From positions 323,316 through 387,315 of the forward strand of contig NZ_JBHUDI010000009.1 in NCBI RefSeq assembly GCF_042678045.1: a DNA stretch of 64,000 nucleotides. Direction: 5' to 3'. The stretch is from Natrinema amylolyticus_A (GTDB lineage Archaea; Halobacteriota; Halobacteria; Halobacteriales; Natrialbaceae). The translations under genes and the position numbers were made by a program. Under the pieces are notes generated by a model that made no database searches, was not told where the DNA came from, and saw nothing but the letters and a program-made list of their open reading frames with translations. Every line of letters starts with the position of its first letter. Positions within the stretch are counted from its first letter, which is position 1. Below are positions 8,960 through 17,335 of this stretch, one piece after another.

Positions 8960-9344
8960 CGCCACCACCGTCGACAGTCGTGTACCCGCCGTGGCGTCCG
9001 CTGTATCGAATCCGGTTGGTCGCCTGGAGGTCCTCGAGGGTCTCGTCCAGTCGCGACTCGATGTCGTCGGAGACCGCCTCGAGCAGTTCGTCCCACGAAT
9101 ACGTGTCAGAAGATAGTAGTTCGAGGACCTGCCTTTCGAGGGTGTTACCCCCAGGGTCTGGGTCCGGAGAATCGGGTTCCTCTGAGGCGGGATCGAACCC
9201 CGTTCGCCCGGCCTGCACCATCGTCCGAACGAACTCGCTTTGACTCATGTCGAGGTCGTCGGCGTGGGATTGCCACTCGGATTTCTGGTAGGCCGGGACG
9301 TAGGTTTTGACAGTTTTTCGAGACGTGTCGGCCGAATCGCTCAT
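8949..9344 (-). CDS. DUF5805-type protein, integrase partner
   Basis: A 131-aa protein. The N-terminus (KTVKTYVPAYQKSEWQSHAD, then MSQSEFVRTMVQAGR) looks like a ribbon-helix-helix or similar DNA-binding module. A Pro/Asp-rich linker follows, then a C-terminal domain (LERQVLELLSSDTYSW ... LQATNRIRYSGRHGGY) with winged-helix character. It is upstream of and overlaps the tyrosine recombinase, so it is probably its accessory or regulator. A TATA-like AT-rich patch (about 9395-9408) precedes it. The start at 9344 (MSDSADTS) is preferred; an ATG at 9383 lies too close to the TATA box. Confidence 0.75.
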   Translation of the reverse strand: MSDSADTSRKTVKTYVPAYQKSEWQSHADDLDMSQSEFVRTMVQAGRTGFDPASEEPDSPDPDPGGNTLERQVLELLSSDTYSWDELLEAVSDDIESRLDETLEDLQATNRIRYSGRHGGYTTVDGGGDGD

Positions 9345-10758
9345 ACGGCATCCATCAAACGCGATGATATTCAATCTACCCATTATTTGAGCTAAGTATA
9401 TTTATCTCAGTTAGCAGCACCCAAATAGCGCCAGTTATGACCCTACAGATTGAGATATGCTTCATTAAAGGCCCCACAAATTCGTATACAAGATACCACA
9501 GACTGGTCCTACCGTTTCAGATATGTTATTTTGGACGCAGCCTCGCCGGCCCAATACGTAGTCGGCATTCGTGTGTCTAAGTTGTCTGGTCGGAATCAAT
9601 GAGCGGTATCATTCTCTCGCTCGAGCGAAACACCAGCCAGCGATCACACCTCGATCCGCGGTCGGCACCACGACTCGAGCGAGACCGGTCTGGTTGGAGT
9701 AACAGTCCAGCCGCTGCCGGCGACAGCGAGATTCGACGACCGTCTCGGACAGCTTTGTGTGGGTACGGGTCCTTGACGAGGGTCCGCTCGGTCGTCGCTC
9801 TCTCCGCTTTTCTGACTGATCTGCGCAGTGTGCCCTGTTCGTTGCTCGAGTCAACGTCACGTCGATGTGATACGGTCACTGGGTATGGCAGGATCCAAAC
9901 GGAGTGAGGAGGGTACCGTCGGAACGCATCGAGTCTCGGCCACGGATCGATCTCCATGGTGATGACGCGGACTCGAACTGTTCGGCTGAGCGTGGGTAGT
10001 CACCGTTACGATTGGCTCCAGCACGCTCACCGACGGCGATGCTGGTGCACACAGGCCACGTGCGACGGGTGAGGTTTTGGACGTCCGTCCGGTAATTGCC
10101 GTAAACCAGGGTTCCCAGTTCCGGCCACAGTACGTCACGCAGGACGATCTATGCTGGTATCAAGCCAGTGGACATCCCGCTGGTCGTCTGGTATCAGTTA
10201 CGATCGAACCGTCTTAGAACGCGCCTGTGGCGATTCTATCACGTTTAGCGTTACAGAGCGCGTCAGCGGTTCTCGGTCCAGCTCCGACAGGTACTGTCGG
10301 ACGAACCGTCGACGCGATTCGACGCGAGCGATCCTGCCGGACAAACCGGTTCATCTCGATTGCACTCGACGCGGTCTGGTGGTCACGGACCCTCGTCCGG
10401 CAACAGAGTGCATACGGCTCTCGTCCGGCAATCAATTTAGGGCGGATAGCGGTCGAGCGGTCAACGTCGTAGCCAGTCCCAGCGTCGGTTCTGCTCGGAG
10501 CAAGACAAAGAAAGGCGTGGGTTGTCCGGAACCCCACAGCAGTCACCGATGGTAGAGCGACGACAGACATCACTGAGGCCGGTTCCAAACCTATTGTACA
10601 GCCATCGTGCAAACAGTGTGTTCCACCGTTGTGACGCCTATCGGTGGCTTTCAATTCCAGTACCTCGAGCTGAGCACTGTCCACCCCTGGACACATAAAT
10701 CACATAACGGTATACAGAGTTGCCGAGGTGCCGACAGCGAAATGCGGGAAGACGGTCG
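9345..10758. other. 1.4-kb gene desert with decayed coding remnants
   Basis: No convincing gene is visible on either strand. Available frames encode Arg/Ser-rich, non-acidic peptides unlike haloarchaeal proteins. The first 200 bp are clearly AT-rich. Around 9990-10217 on the plus strand a start-less frame reads like coding sequence (pieces VVTVTIGSSTLTDGDAG and VIAVNQGSQFRPQYVTQDD). It is preceded by another such piece in a different frame (GDDADSNCSAERG), as if a gene had decayed by frameshifts. The stretch lies between the integrase pair and the bPH genes, a plausible old insertion scar. Confidence 0.5.
9990..10217 (+). pseudogene. possible decayed gene fragment
   Basis: About 70 codons open from just after an in-frame TGA to a TAG at the end. 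There is no usable start. The reading has haloarchaeal-looking content (VTVTIGSSTLTDGD, VLDVRPVIAVNQGS). An upstream fragment in another frame (about 9920-9990) could be the preceding part, implying a frameshift. The family is not recognised. Confidence 0.22.
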
Positions 10759-12348
10759 TCAGGTGTCCTCGTCTTCGTCGACTACCGACGCGTCGTCGGT
10801 CGGCTCTGTTGAGTTTCGAAACCACCGATCGACGGTGCGTTGGCGCGTTCGTCTCCGAAGCCGCTCTTGGAGCCGCTCTTCGATATCGGCCTGTAACTCG
10901 AGTCCCCGATCGGCATCGACGTCGTGGGCCGTCGCGGCCCGACCGAAAAACGAGGCGGAACTGGCGGTGTCAGCCGTCACGCTGGCAAGGTGTCGGCGAC
11001 GCTGGAAGATCGTCGCCTCGTGGAGGACGGCCTGCACCCGGTAGTGGGGGATGATCTTCGTCGTTCGCCGCCAGAACCCCGTCCGCGAGAGGAAGTACCG
11101 TTCGCCGATACGGAAGCCGCGATTCGTCCACTTGAGGTGGGCAGCGACGGGAACGAGGACAGCGACGACGGCGACGGCGTACCACTGCCGAAGGTACGGT
11201 GTGTACCGCGCCACCAGATACGCGACGCCAACGGCGGCGGCGACGACCAGCAGGTATCGGACCGCGTACCGTTCTCGAGCACGTCGGGGCGGCGACTCGA
11301 GGTCGATCGGACCGAAGGGCTCGATCGCACGTGCGAGTGCGGCGACGCGGTCGGCGTCCGCGAGGGGGATCGCAGACTCGGTTCCGCGAGAGTTGGATTG
11401 GCCAGGGGCGTAGCCGGCCGTCTCGACGCTCAACGCGGCGTAGCCGAACCAGCGGAAGGGGATCGACTCCGAGATCGTCAGTGCCTGGACCTTCTCGAGC
11501 GGAATCGTCCCGCTGTAACGCTGGAGGAGCCCCCGCTCGTAGTAGAGTTCGTCGCCGGCACGGGTGAGCCGGAAGCCGTAGTAGCGGGTGAACGTGAGGA
11601 GCGCACTGATGACCCAGGCGGCGAGCAAAAAGAGCAAGAGCCCCCACGCGAGCGCGAACACGCCGGTCGCCGGTCCGGGGAAGCCCCCGACGCGATCGGC
11701 GGGGACTAGCGTGGTCGGATCGAACCCGCTGGCAAACGAGAGCGCGATCCCGCCCAGTACGCTCGCACCCGGATCGATCGTGAAAACGCTCAGAATCGCG
11801 AGTTCGCGGGGCTGGATCTCGAAGAGGAGTTCTTCCTCCTCGGCCGTCTCTGCTGTGGATTCAGCAGCGGCTTCCTCACCCTCGAGTGATTCCGTCTCTT
11901 CGGCTTCGGTACGTGCGCCCTGCCGGAGCTGGCGTCTGAGACGGCGAGCTTCCGCCTCGGAGACGTATCGGAGGCTGACCTCGGTCTCACCACCGCCGGC
12001 GGTTTCGATGTGGACGGCGGAGATACCGAGGAGTCGGTCGACCACGTTCTGTCTGATGTCGACGTTCTGGATCCGCCCGATCGGGAGTTCACGGGTGCGA
12101 CGTGAGAGGACGCCGGAGGTGACGTCGAACGTGTCTGCGGTGAGTTCGTATCTGAACCGCTGGTAGTAGGCGAACTCGTAGGCGATTCCCGTGATGATCC
12201 CGAGGACGACGAGGCCGAAGATCGACAGCAGATCCATCCCGTTGCCGCCCGGCGAGACGACGACACCGATGACGAAAAAGACGAAGCCGGTGTTGAGGCT
12301 GCGCGAGAGCGATCGGACGGCGACCGATGCTGGATGGAGTTTCTTCAT
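10759..12348 (-). CDS. bPH2 (YdbT-like) PH-domain membrane protein
   Basis: A 529-aa protein. Paired N-terminal hydrophobic segments (about 10-60) are followed by a bacterial-type PH domain (ELTADTFDVTSGVLSRRTRELPIGRIQNVDIRQNVVDRLLG). An acidic linker (about 145-175), another membrane pair and two more PH-like repeats follow (FRLTRAGDELYYERGLLQRYSGTIPLEKVQAL; RYFLSRTGFWRRTTKIIPHYRVQAVL). Three bPH2 modules with interspersed helices are the YdbT/YdbS architecture of unknown function at the membrane. Its ATG overlaps the stop of the upstream single-bPH gene (ATGA), so they form a two-gene operon as ydbS-ydbT do in bacteria. Confidence 0.82.
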   Translation of the reverse strand: MKKLHPASVAVRSLSRSLNTGFVFFVIGVVVSPGGNGMDLLSIFGLVVLGIITGIAYEFAYYQRFRYELTADTFDVTSGVLSRRTRELPIGRIQNVDIRQNVVDRLLGISAVHIETAGGGETEVSLRYVSEAEARRLRRQLRQGARTEAEETESLEGEEAAAESTAETAEEEELLFEIQPRELAILSVFTIDPGASVLGGIALSFASGFDPTTLVPADRVGGFPGPATGVFALAWGLLLFLLAAWVISALLTFTRYYGFRLTRAGDELYYERGLLQRYSGTIPLEKVQALTISESIPFRWFGYAALSVETAGYAPGQSNSRGTESAIPLADADRVAALARAIEPFGPIDLESPPRRARERYAVRYLLVVAAAVGVAYLVARYTPYLRQWYAVAVVAVLVPVAAHLKWTNRGFRIGERYFLSRTGFWRRTTKIIPHYRVQAVLHEATIFQRRRHLASVTADTASSASFFGRAATAHDVDADRGLELQADIEERLQERLRRRTRQRTVDRWFRNSTEPTDDASVVDEDEDT

Positions 12349-12833
12349 ACGGCGTCTTCACCCGCACTCTCGATTGCGAGTTGGCGAAGCGACTCTTGAA
12401 GCGCCTCGGCACGTCCCGGCGTCAGGCCGGGGATCGCGACGTCCGAACTCCGCGAACCGGCCGTGTAGACGACGACCGTCGCGAGGCCGACCGTTCGCTC
12501 TAGCGGCGAGCGCCTGGAGTCGACGTGCTGGACCCGGACGAAGGGGACGACCGTCTTGGTTCGCGTGAAGACGCCCCGGCGGATGTACAGGTCGTCGTCT
12601 CGAAGCTCGAACCGCCAGACGCCGTAGCGTCGCCAGGCGACGAGTATGCGGACGATCGCGAGCACGACGGCGAGTCCCGCTGCGGTCGGCACGAGGGGAA
12701 CCGGCGCAACGTCCGAGAGCGCAGTCCGCGAGAGGGCGATCGCCCCGCCGACGAGGAGACCGCCGAGAATCGCGGCTCGAACGAGTGCGAGCGCAAGCCA
12801 GACGACTCGAACTCGTGGCGTGAGCCGTTCCAT
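12345..12833 (-). CDS. bPH2 (YdbS-like) PH-domain membrane protein
   Basis: A 162-aa protein. Two hydrophobic helices (about 8-28 and 38-60) are followed by one bPH2 domain (WRFELRDDDLYIRRGVFTRTKTVVPFVRVQHVDSRR), the short partner of the three-module protein downstream. The start at 12833 (MERLTPRVRV) leaves a clean N-terminus. The frame continues upstream into Arg/Pro-rich sequence lying over an intergenic repeat, which argues against a longer protein. The 4-bp overlap with the next gene shows co-translation. Confidence 0.8.
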   Translation of the reverse strand: MERLTPRVRVVWLALALVRAAILGGLLVGGAIALSRTALSDVAPVPLVPTAAGLAVVLAIVRILVAWRRYGVWRFELRDDDLYIRRGVFTRTKTVVPFVRVQHVDSRRSPLERTVGLATVVVYTAGSRSSDVAIPGLTPGRAEALQESLRQLAIESAGEDAV

Positions 12834-12897
12834 ACATGTCGTGACGGAACAGGCTTGATTAAAGTGTGGGAAAGCGGCGGTCGTTCGTACCGTGTGA

Positions 12898-12977
12898 GAC
12901 GGACTGCTGTCAGTGGGTGCCGGCGCGCCCGCGACCCGTCCTGGGGTGCGCCTGGAAACCGGTACAGCAGAACGTAT
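12898..12977. repeat. dispersed palindromic intergenic repeat, copy g
   Basis: One copy of an approximately 80-bp element found several times in this window. Left end ACGGACTGCTGTCAGT, core CGCGACCCGTCCTGGGGTG, right end ACAGCAGAACGTAT. The ends are imperfect inverted repeats. It lies upstream of the bPH operon in a 317-bp gap otherwise without genes. Confidence 0.65.
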
Positions 12978-13150
12978 GAAAGGGGCCGTTCGAGGCATCG
13001 GTCTCGTTCGGTTCGCGTTTCCACGACCGCTGGCAGGTGAGACGGAGAGTCGTCGACGTGGCCTCGAGTAACGAAGAGTAATCGTCGTTAACGAGAGCGC
13101 CGTCGCTCGGATATCAGAGTACAGGGAGCGGGAAACTCGACGGAAAGCAG

Positions 13151-13384
13151 TCAGTGGGTCGTGGCTCGAACGTCTTCGACGCGATAGAGGTCTTCTTGCA
13201 GCCCGTCGCCGTCACAGTCCTCGTTCGGACACTCGTAGTGCCATCCGTCCTGAGTCGCGTCACCTTCTCGGAATCGATCACCACATACCTGACAGAAGAG
13301 CTGTCCCTTTTTGCACGTATCGCGGTGTAACTCGAGAGCGAGCTCGGTCTGGAACGACTGGTTGCAGTTACGACAGGTGTGCAT
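13151..13384 (-). CDS. small C2H2/CxxC zinc-finger protein
   Basis: A 77-aa protein starting with a C2H2-like finger (CRNCNQSFQTELALELHRDTC, C4 and C7 with His/Cys partners). A second knuckle (CQVCGDRF) and a third Cys pair (CPNEDCDGDG) follow. Haloarchaea encode many such zinc microproteins, which act in regulation or protein contacts; the target here is unknown. The ATG ending at 13384 is the only start that keeps the finger intact. It is divergent from the stress-protein gene. Confidence 0.75.
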   Translation of the reverse strand: MHTCRNCNQSFQTELALELHRDTCKKGQLFCQVCGDRFREGDATQDGWHYECPNEDCDGDGLQEDLYRVEDVRATTH

Positions 13385-13585
13385 AGTTCATCTGACGCGA
13401 GCATTTGCCAAAACTGCTTGGGTTTTTTATTCCGCTCAATTCTGGCGTGATTCGGCGTCACTGCCCCGATTTGTCGACGATAGTCTGGCAAAAAAGAACA
13501 GTTGGAATTCGTGTTTACTCGACATCGTGTTGTCCATCTACTGGCGAATCGATCGCATCGTGTTTTATGTGAACATATACCTTCA

Positions 13586-13594
13586 CTATATGTA
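13586..13594 (+). promoter_or_regulatory. TATA box of the universal stress protein gene
   Basis: CTATATGTA is centred about 28 bp before the GTG at 13618, the distance expected for a leaderless transcript starting at that GTG. This helps judge the broken N-terminus of the downstream gene. Confidence 0.5.
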
Positions 13595-13617
13595 GTGATG
13601 TTGGTAGGTAGAGACAC

Positions 13618-14050
13618 GTGACTGGATCAATCCCTGGTGCCGACCGACGGCAGCGACTCGAGCACGGCAGCGGTCGAACAGGCCGTCGAGATCGCAGACG
13701 CCGAAGCAGCCACCGTCCATTTCCTTCACCTCATCGACGTCAGGACGGAGATGTCCGCCGGTGCGTCCGGCAGTATCGCGCCACAGCTCACGGAGACACT
13801 CGAGGAGGAAGCCGACTCGGCTCTCGAGGAGGCCGCCAACCGGGCCGAGTTGGCCGACATGTCCTACGAGCGACTCACCCGCGAGGGCGAACCCTACGAG
13901 GTGATCGCGGCCTACTGCGACGACGAGACCGTCGATCTCGTCGTCATCGGTGCGAGCGGCCGCTCGGGGGTGAAAGAGCGTCTTCTCGGGAGCACGACCG
14001 ATCGCGTCGTGCGGACGGTCGACACGTCGGTTCTCATCGCACGGCCCTGA
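13618..14050 (+). CDS. universal stress protein, apparent N-terminal frameshift
   Basis: A UspA-domain protein of about 140 aa: VPTDGSDSSTAAVEQAVEIA at the start, EPYEVIAAYC in the middle, and the nucleotide-binding motif VIGASGRSGVKERLLGSTT near the C-terminus, then TSVLIARP. The normal first beta strand (M-x-D-x-x-LVPTDGS) is disrupted. GTG ACT at 13618, well placed below a TATA box, is followed by one extra G before GAT CAA TCC CTG GTG CCG. The reading frame of the domain therefore opens only after a TGA at 13619-13621. Translation from GTG 13637 would give a 137-aa protein without its first strand. This is either a real frameshift or a one-base sequence error. Coordinates include the putative original start. 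Confidence 0.75.
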
Positions 14051-14091
14051 GAGGATCGAATCGCGGAGCGAAAAAAGCGCCGTCGGCTCAG

Positions 14092-15507
14092 TTAGTCGTC
14101 TTGGCCGAGAATGCCGCGCTCGGTCATCTTCCGGGGGTCGAGGACCTCGTCGGCCTCGTCCTCGTCGAGGTAGCCCTTCTCGAGGACGACCTCACGAACC
14201 GTCTTGTCTTCCTTGAGTGCGGTCTTGGCGACCTCGCTTGCCTTGTCGTAGCCGATGTGGACGTTGAGCGAGGTGGCCATCGCCATCGACTCCTCGACGC
14301 GCTCTGCACAGTACTCCTCGTTGGCCTCGAGCTTGCGGACGAACCGGTCGCCGAAGACCTGACTCGCGTTCGAGATGAGTTCGGCCGACTCGAGGAAGTT
14401 GTGTGCCAGCACGGGCTTGTAGAGGTTGAGGTCGATCTGGCCCTCGGCAGCGCCGGCGGAGACGGCGGCGTCGTTGCCGACGACCTGCTTGTGGACCTGG
14501 TTGACGGCCTCGGCGACGACGGGGTTAATCTTGCCGGGCATGATCGAGGAGCCGGGCTGGTTCTCGGGCTGTTCGATCTCGCCGAGCCCGTTGCGTGGAC
14601 CGGAGGCGAGCAGGCGCAGGTCGTTGGCGATCTTGTTCAGCGAGCCGGCGACGGTTCGCAGCGCGCCGTGGGCCTCGCTCATGGCGTCGTGGGCCGCCTG
14701 GGCCTCGAAGTGGTTGTCGGCTTCGCGGAACTGGACGCCGGTTTCCTTCGTGATGTACTCGGCCGCGCGACCGGGGAACTCGGGGTGGGTGTTCAGGCCA
14801 GTGCCGGTCGCCGTCCCGCCCAGCGCGAGTTCCGCGAGGTGGTCACGAACGTTGTCGGCGCGGGCCAGGCCCTTCTCGACCTGCGTGCGGTAACCGCCGA
14901 ACTCCTGGCCGAGCGTGACCGGCGTCGCGTCCTGGAGGTGCGTACGGCCGGTCTTGACGACATCGTCGAACTCCGCTTCTTTCTCCTCGAGCGCTTCACG
15001 AAGCGTATCGAGTGCGGGGATAACGTCTTTTTCGACGGCCTCGAGGGCGGCGACGTGCATCGCGGTCGGGATGACGTCGTTCGAGGACTGGCCGTAGTTG
15101 ACGTGGTCGTTAGGATGGACGACGCGGTCGCCAATCTCTGCGCCCATGATCTCGGCGGCGCGGTTGGCGATGACCTCGTTCGCGTTCATGTTCGAGGACG
15201 TCCCGGAGCCGGTCTGGAAGACGTCGACCGGGAACTGGTCGTCGTGTTCGCCGGCGATAACCTCGTCGGCGGCCTCGATGATCGCCTCGGCGACGTCGTC
15301 GTCGACCAGGCCCAGGTCGCGGTTGGCCTGTGCAGCACCTTTCTTGACGACGCCGAGCGCGCGGACGAACCGGCGGCCGAACGTGATTCCCGAGATGGGG
15401 AAGTTCTGGATCGCGCGCTGGGTCTGTGCACCCCAGTAGGCGTCCGCTGGCACCTGCATTTCGCCGAGACTGTCCTCCTCGATTCGATATTCGTCTTCGT
15501 CTCCCAT
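14092..15507 (-). CDS. fumC: fumarate hydratase, class II
   Basis: A 471-aa cytoplasmic TCA-cycle enzyme interconverting fumarate and (S)-malate. The aspartase/fumarase superfamily signature GSSIMPGKINP lies near residues 320-330. TGRTHLQDATPVTLGQE around the substrate site and SSNDVIPTAMHVAA are also present. Length is typical. The start at 15507 (MGDEDEYRIEEDSLGEMQVP) fits the family, which begins with the ERDSLGE-like segment. Single gene; the neighbours are a stress protein (convergent) and a possible small upstream frame. Confidence 0.96.
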   Translation of the reverse strand: MGDEDEYRIEEDSLGEMQVPADAYWGAQTQRAIQNFPISGITFGRRFVRALGVVKKGAAQANRDLGLVDDDVAEAIIEAADEVIAGEHDDQFPVDVFQTGSGTSSNMNANEVIANRAAEIMGAEIGDRVVHPNDHVNYGQSSNDVIPTAMHVAALEAVEKDVIPALDTLREALEEKEAEFDDVVKTGRTHLQDATPVTLGQEFGGYRTQVEKGLARADNVRDHLAELALGGTATGTGLNTHPEFPGRAAEYITKETGVQFREADNHFEAQAAHDAMSEAHGALRTVAGSLNKIANDLRLLASGPRNGLGEIEQPENQPGSSIMPGKINPVVAEAVNQVHKQVVGNDAAVSAGAAEGQIDLNLYKPVLAHNFLESAELISNASQVFGDRFVRKLEANEEYCAERVEESMAMATSLNVHIGYDKASEVAKTALKEDKTVREVVLEKGYLDEDEADEVLDPRKMTERGILGQDD

Positions 15508-15527
15508 ACGCGATGGCTCACAGTCAG

Positions 15528-15704
15528 TCAGGTAAAATCCACCGAAAGCCCGGTCTCGGTCGCGCGGGCGCGCTCTCGAATGACCGACTGGAGCCGTTCC
15601 CGCCCGACGCTGTGGAGCTCGTGGGCCGTCTCGAGGTCGAGATCATCGTTCCGGTTCGACGGTGGGCGAGCCGATGGCGAGCGGCTGGTGGGTAACGGCA
15701 TCAT
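15528..15704 (-). CDS. possible 58-aa small protein upstream of fumC
   Basis: A short frame on the fumC strand encodes 58 residues. The first 18 are Pro/Ser/Arg-rich; the rest (DLDLETAHELHSVGRERLQS, then ATETGLSVDFT) has a helical, haloarchaeal-like composition with GC-ending codons. It ends 20 bp before the fumC start, so it could be co-transcribed. Against it, the start lies inside the promoter region of the divergent enoyl-CoA hydratase gene. The family is not recognised. Confidence 0.35.
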   Translation of the reverse strand: MMPLPTSRSPSARPPSNRNDDLDLETAHELHSVGRERLQSVIRERARATETGLSVDFT

Positions 15705-15733
15705 TTATCACACTATCTGGTCAATCAGTTCAC

Positions 15734-16546
15734 ATGGCTTCCGAGACATCCACGACCGAGCAGTGGGAGACCGTCGAATGCAGCCGCGACGAGTACGTCG
15801 GCCGGATCACGCTTGCGCGGCCCGAGGCGATGAACACGTTCAGCACCGAACTCGCGCAGGATCTCGACGCGGCGCTGCACGCGTTCGACGAAGACGACGA
15901 CGTGCGTGCGATCGTCGTCGACGGCGCAGGCAAGTGCTTCTCGGCCGGCATCGACCTCTCCGAACACGGGGACCACGAAACCGAGTCGGAATACGAGGCG
16001 TGGGTCACACGGATGGAAGAACCGTTTCACACCGTCACAGAGATGCGAACGCCCGTGATCGCTGCGGCCCACGGCCACGCAGCCGCCAACGGGATCGGGC
16101 TGGTCGCGGCCTGCGATCTGGCCGTCGCCGCCGAGGGAACCAAGTTCGGCGCGACAGCACCCAAGGTCGGCCTGTTCTGTATGGGGCCGGCCGTCCCGCT
16201 GATGAAGGCACTCACCAGAAAACGGTGTCTCGAGCTCATCTTGACCGGCGAGTTGATCGACGCCGAGACGGCCCTCGAGTGGGGTCTCATCAATCGCGTC
16301 GCATCCGAAGGCGACCACCTGACGGCAGCGATGGAGCTTGCCGAAACGATCGCACAGAAGAGCCCGATGGGGGTCCAGCTGGGCAAACAGGCGTTCTACG
16401 AGATGGTCGAGTTGGACTACGACGAGGCGCTTGACTACTCGAACGAGCAGTTCGCAACGCTCTGTACGACGGACGACGCAAACGAAGGAATTGCGGCCTT
16501 CCTCGAGGGGGAGCCACTCGACGCCGACGAGTGGCCCGGCGAATAG
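15734..16546 (+). CDS. enoyl-CoA hydratase/isomerase family protein
   Basis: A 270-aa crotonase-fold enzyme expected to hydrate or isomerise enoyl-CoA thioesters in beta-oxidation-type pathways. Oxyanion-hole segments are seen at AGKCFSAGIDLSEHGD (about 60-75) and HGHAAANGIGLVAACDLAVA (about 115-135). ATAPKVGLFC and EAFL-like C-terminal helices complete the fold. The residue pair usually serving as catalytic glutamates is not clear in this alignment by eye, so the exact reaction is open. The start at 15734 (MASETSTTEQ) is supported by a TATA element (TTTATCA, about 15704-15710) about 27 bp upstream, meaning leaderless. Confidence 0.85.
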   Translation: MASETSTTEQWETVECSRDEYVGRITLARPEAMNTFSTELAQDLDAALHAFDEDDDVRAIVVDGAGKCFSAGIDLSEHGDHETESEYEAWVTRMEEPFHTVTEMRTPVIAAAHGHAAANGIGLVAACDLAVAAEGTKFGATAPKVGLFCMGPAVPLMKALTRKRCLELILTGELIDAETALEWGLINRVASEGDHLTAAMELAETIAQKSPMGVQLGKQAFYEMVELDYDEALDYSNEQFATLCTTDDANEGIAAFLEGEPLDADEWPGE

Positions 16547-16573
16547 CGGCCGCGCAGGACCGATCGGTTCCGG

Positions 16574-16834
16574 TTACTGGTCGGCCTCGAGGTCGTCGTA
16601 CTCGGCGGGCGTGTACGTCGACAGTTCGAGGGCGTGGATGTCGGTCGTCATGTGCTCGTCGAGCGCGTCGTAGACCTGCTGGTGTTGCTGGACCAGCGGC
16701 AGCCCCTCGAAGACCGGCGAGACGACCGTCGCGGCGAGGTGATCCTCGTCGTGTTTGTCGCGGGCGTGGGTGACTGTCGCCTCGGCGTCCTCGAGATTCG
16801 ATTCGATGAGTTCCTCGACGGCTGCTGGCTTCAT
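16574..16834 (-). CDS. BolA family protein
   Basis: An 86-aa protein matching the BolA/IbaG fold: N-terminal helix (VEELIESNLEDAEATV), central VVSPVFEGLPLVQQHQQVYDALDEHM, and a C-terminal strand with HALELSTYTP. BolA proteins partner with monothiol glutaredoxins or Fe-S carriers in cluster trafficking. The gene lies 64 bp downstream of a NifU-domain gene on the same strand, consistent with a joint Fe-S role. The start at 16834 gives the compact family length; 16888 adds unrelated residues. Confidence 0.8.
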   Translation of the reverse strand: MKPAAVEELIESNLEDAEATVTHARDKHDEDHLAATVVSPVFEGLPLVQQHQQVYDALDEHMTTDIHALELSTYTPAEYDDLEADQ

Positions 16835-16898
16835 ACTGGGTGCATACGTGGCTCGAGCCAAAAACGACCCGGTCGCGGCCAGCGACACGGTCGCACGC

Positions 16899-17225
16899 TC
16901 AGAACGGGACGTCCGGCGGCACGTCCGGGCCCGACGAGCCCTGCTCGCCCAGCCCGTCGAGGCCGGTCGTGACAGTGACGTGATCGATCGCGTCGATCTC
17001 GGCCGGGAGTCGCCGCTGGATCGCCTGGGTCGTCATCGGGCTGACCCCACAGCCGCTGCACGCACCGCTCAAGTTGATCCCGACGTGGCTCTCCTCGAGA
17101 TCGACCTCGGTGATCGAGGAGTCGCCGCCGTGGCCCTCGATCTGGGGAAAGTTGCGGCGAAGGAACAGCGTGACCGCTTCGCGAACGGCGTCCTCTGGGG
17201 ACTGGTCCGACTCGGGCTCGCTCAT
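16899..17225 (-). CDS. NifU C-terminal-domain Fe-S scaffold protein
   Basis: A 108-aa NifU/NfuA-type protein. The cluster-binding CxxC is at C56 and C59 (GACSGCGVSPMT) after a typical helix (AVTLFLRRNFPQIEGHGG). It assembles or carries 4Fe-4S clusters in the cytoplasm. The C-terminal 20 residues (GEQGSSGPDVPPDVPF) are a loose tail. The start at 17225 (MSEPESDQSP) is preferred over 17285. It precedes bolA on the same strand, suggesting an operon in which the scaffold hands clusters to BolA. Confidence 0.85.
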   Translation of the reverse strand: MSEPESDQSPEDAVREAVTLFLRRNFPQIEGHGGDSSITEVDLEESHVGINLSGACSGCGVSPMTTQAIQRRLPAEIDAIDHVTVTTGLDGLGEQGSSGPDVPPDVPF

Positions 17226-17335
17226 GGCTGTGGCGAGGGACTGGAGCGGTATATACTGTCGGGCATCGGTTCGTGCGGCGATCACCAGAGCGGCGATGAG
17301 AGGACTTTATACCGACTCGAGACGCCGTCCCCGAT

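Noticed and set aside
7913..9344. prophage
   Set aside because: Apart from the recombinase and its partner there are no phage structural, terminase or lysis genes nearby.
9577..10696. frames of 80-160 residues in the gene desert
   Set aside because: Arg/Ser-rich, non-acidic and overlapping on both strands; not typical of haloarchaeal proteins.
13618..16434. 938-residue open frame on the plus strand
   Set aside because: It is antisense to fumarase and in another frame of the enoyl-CoA hydratase, with Arg/Gly-rich composition. Only its first few codons are relevant, to the broken Usp start.
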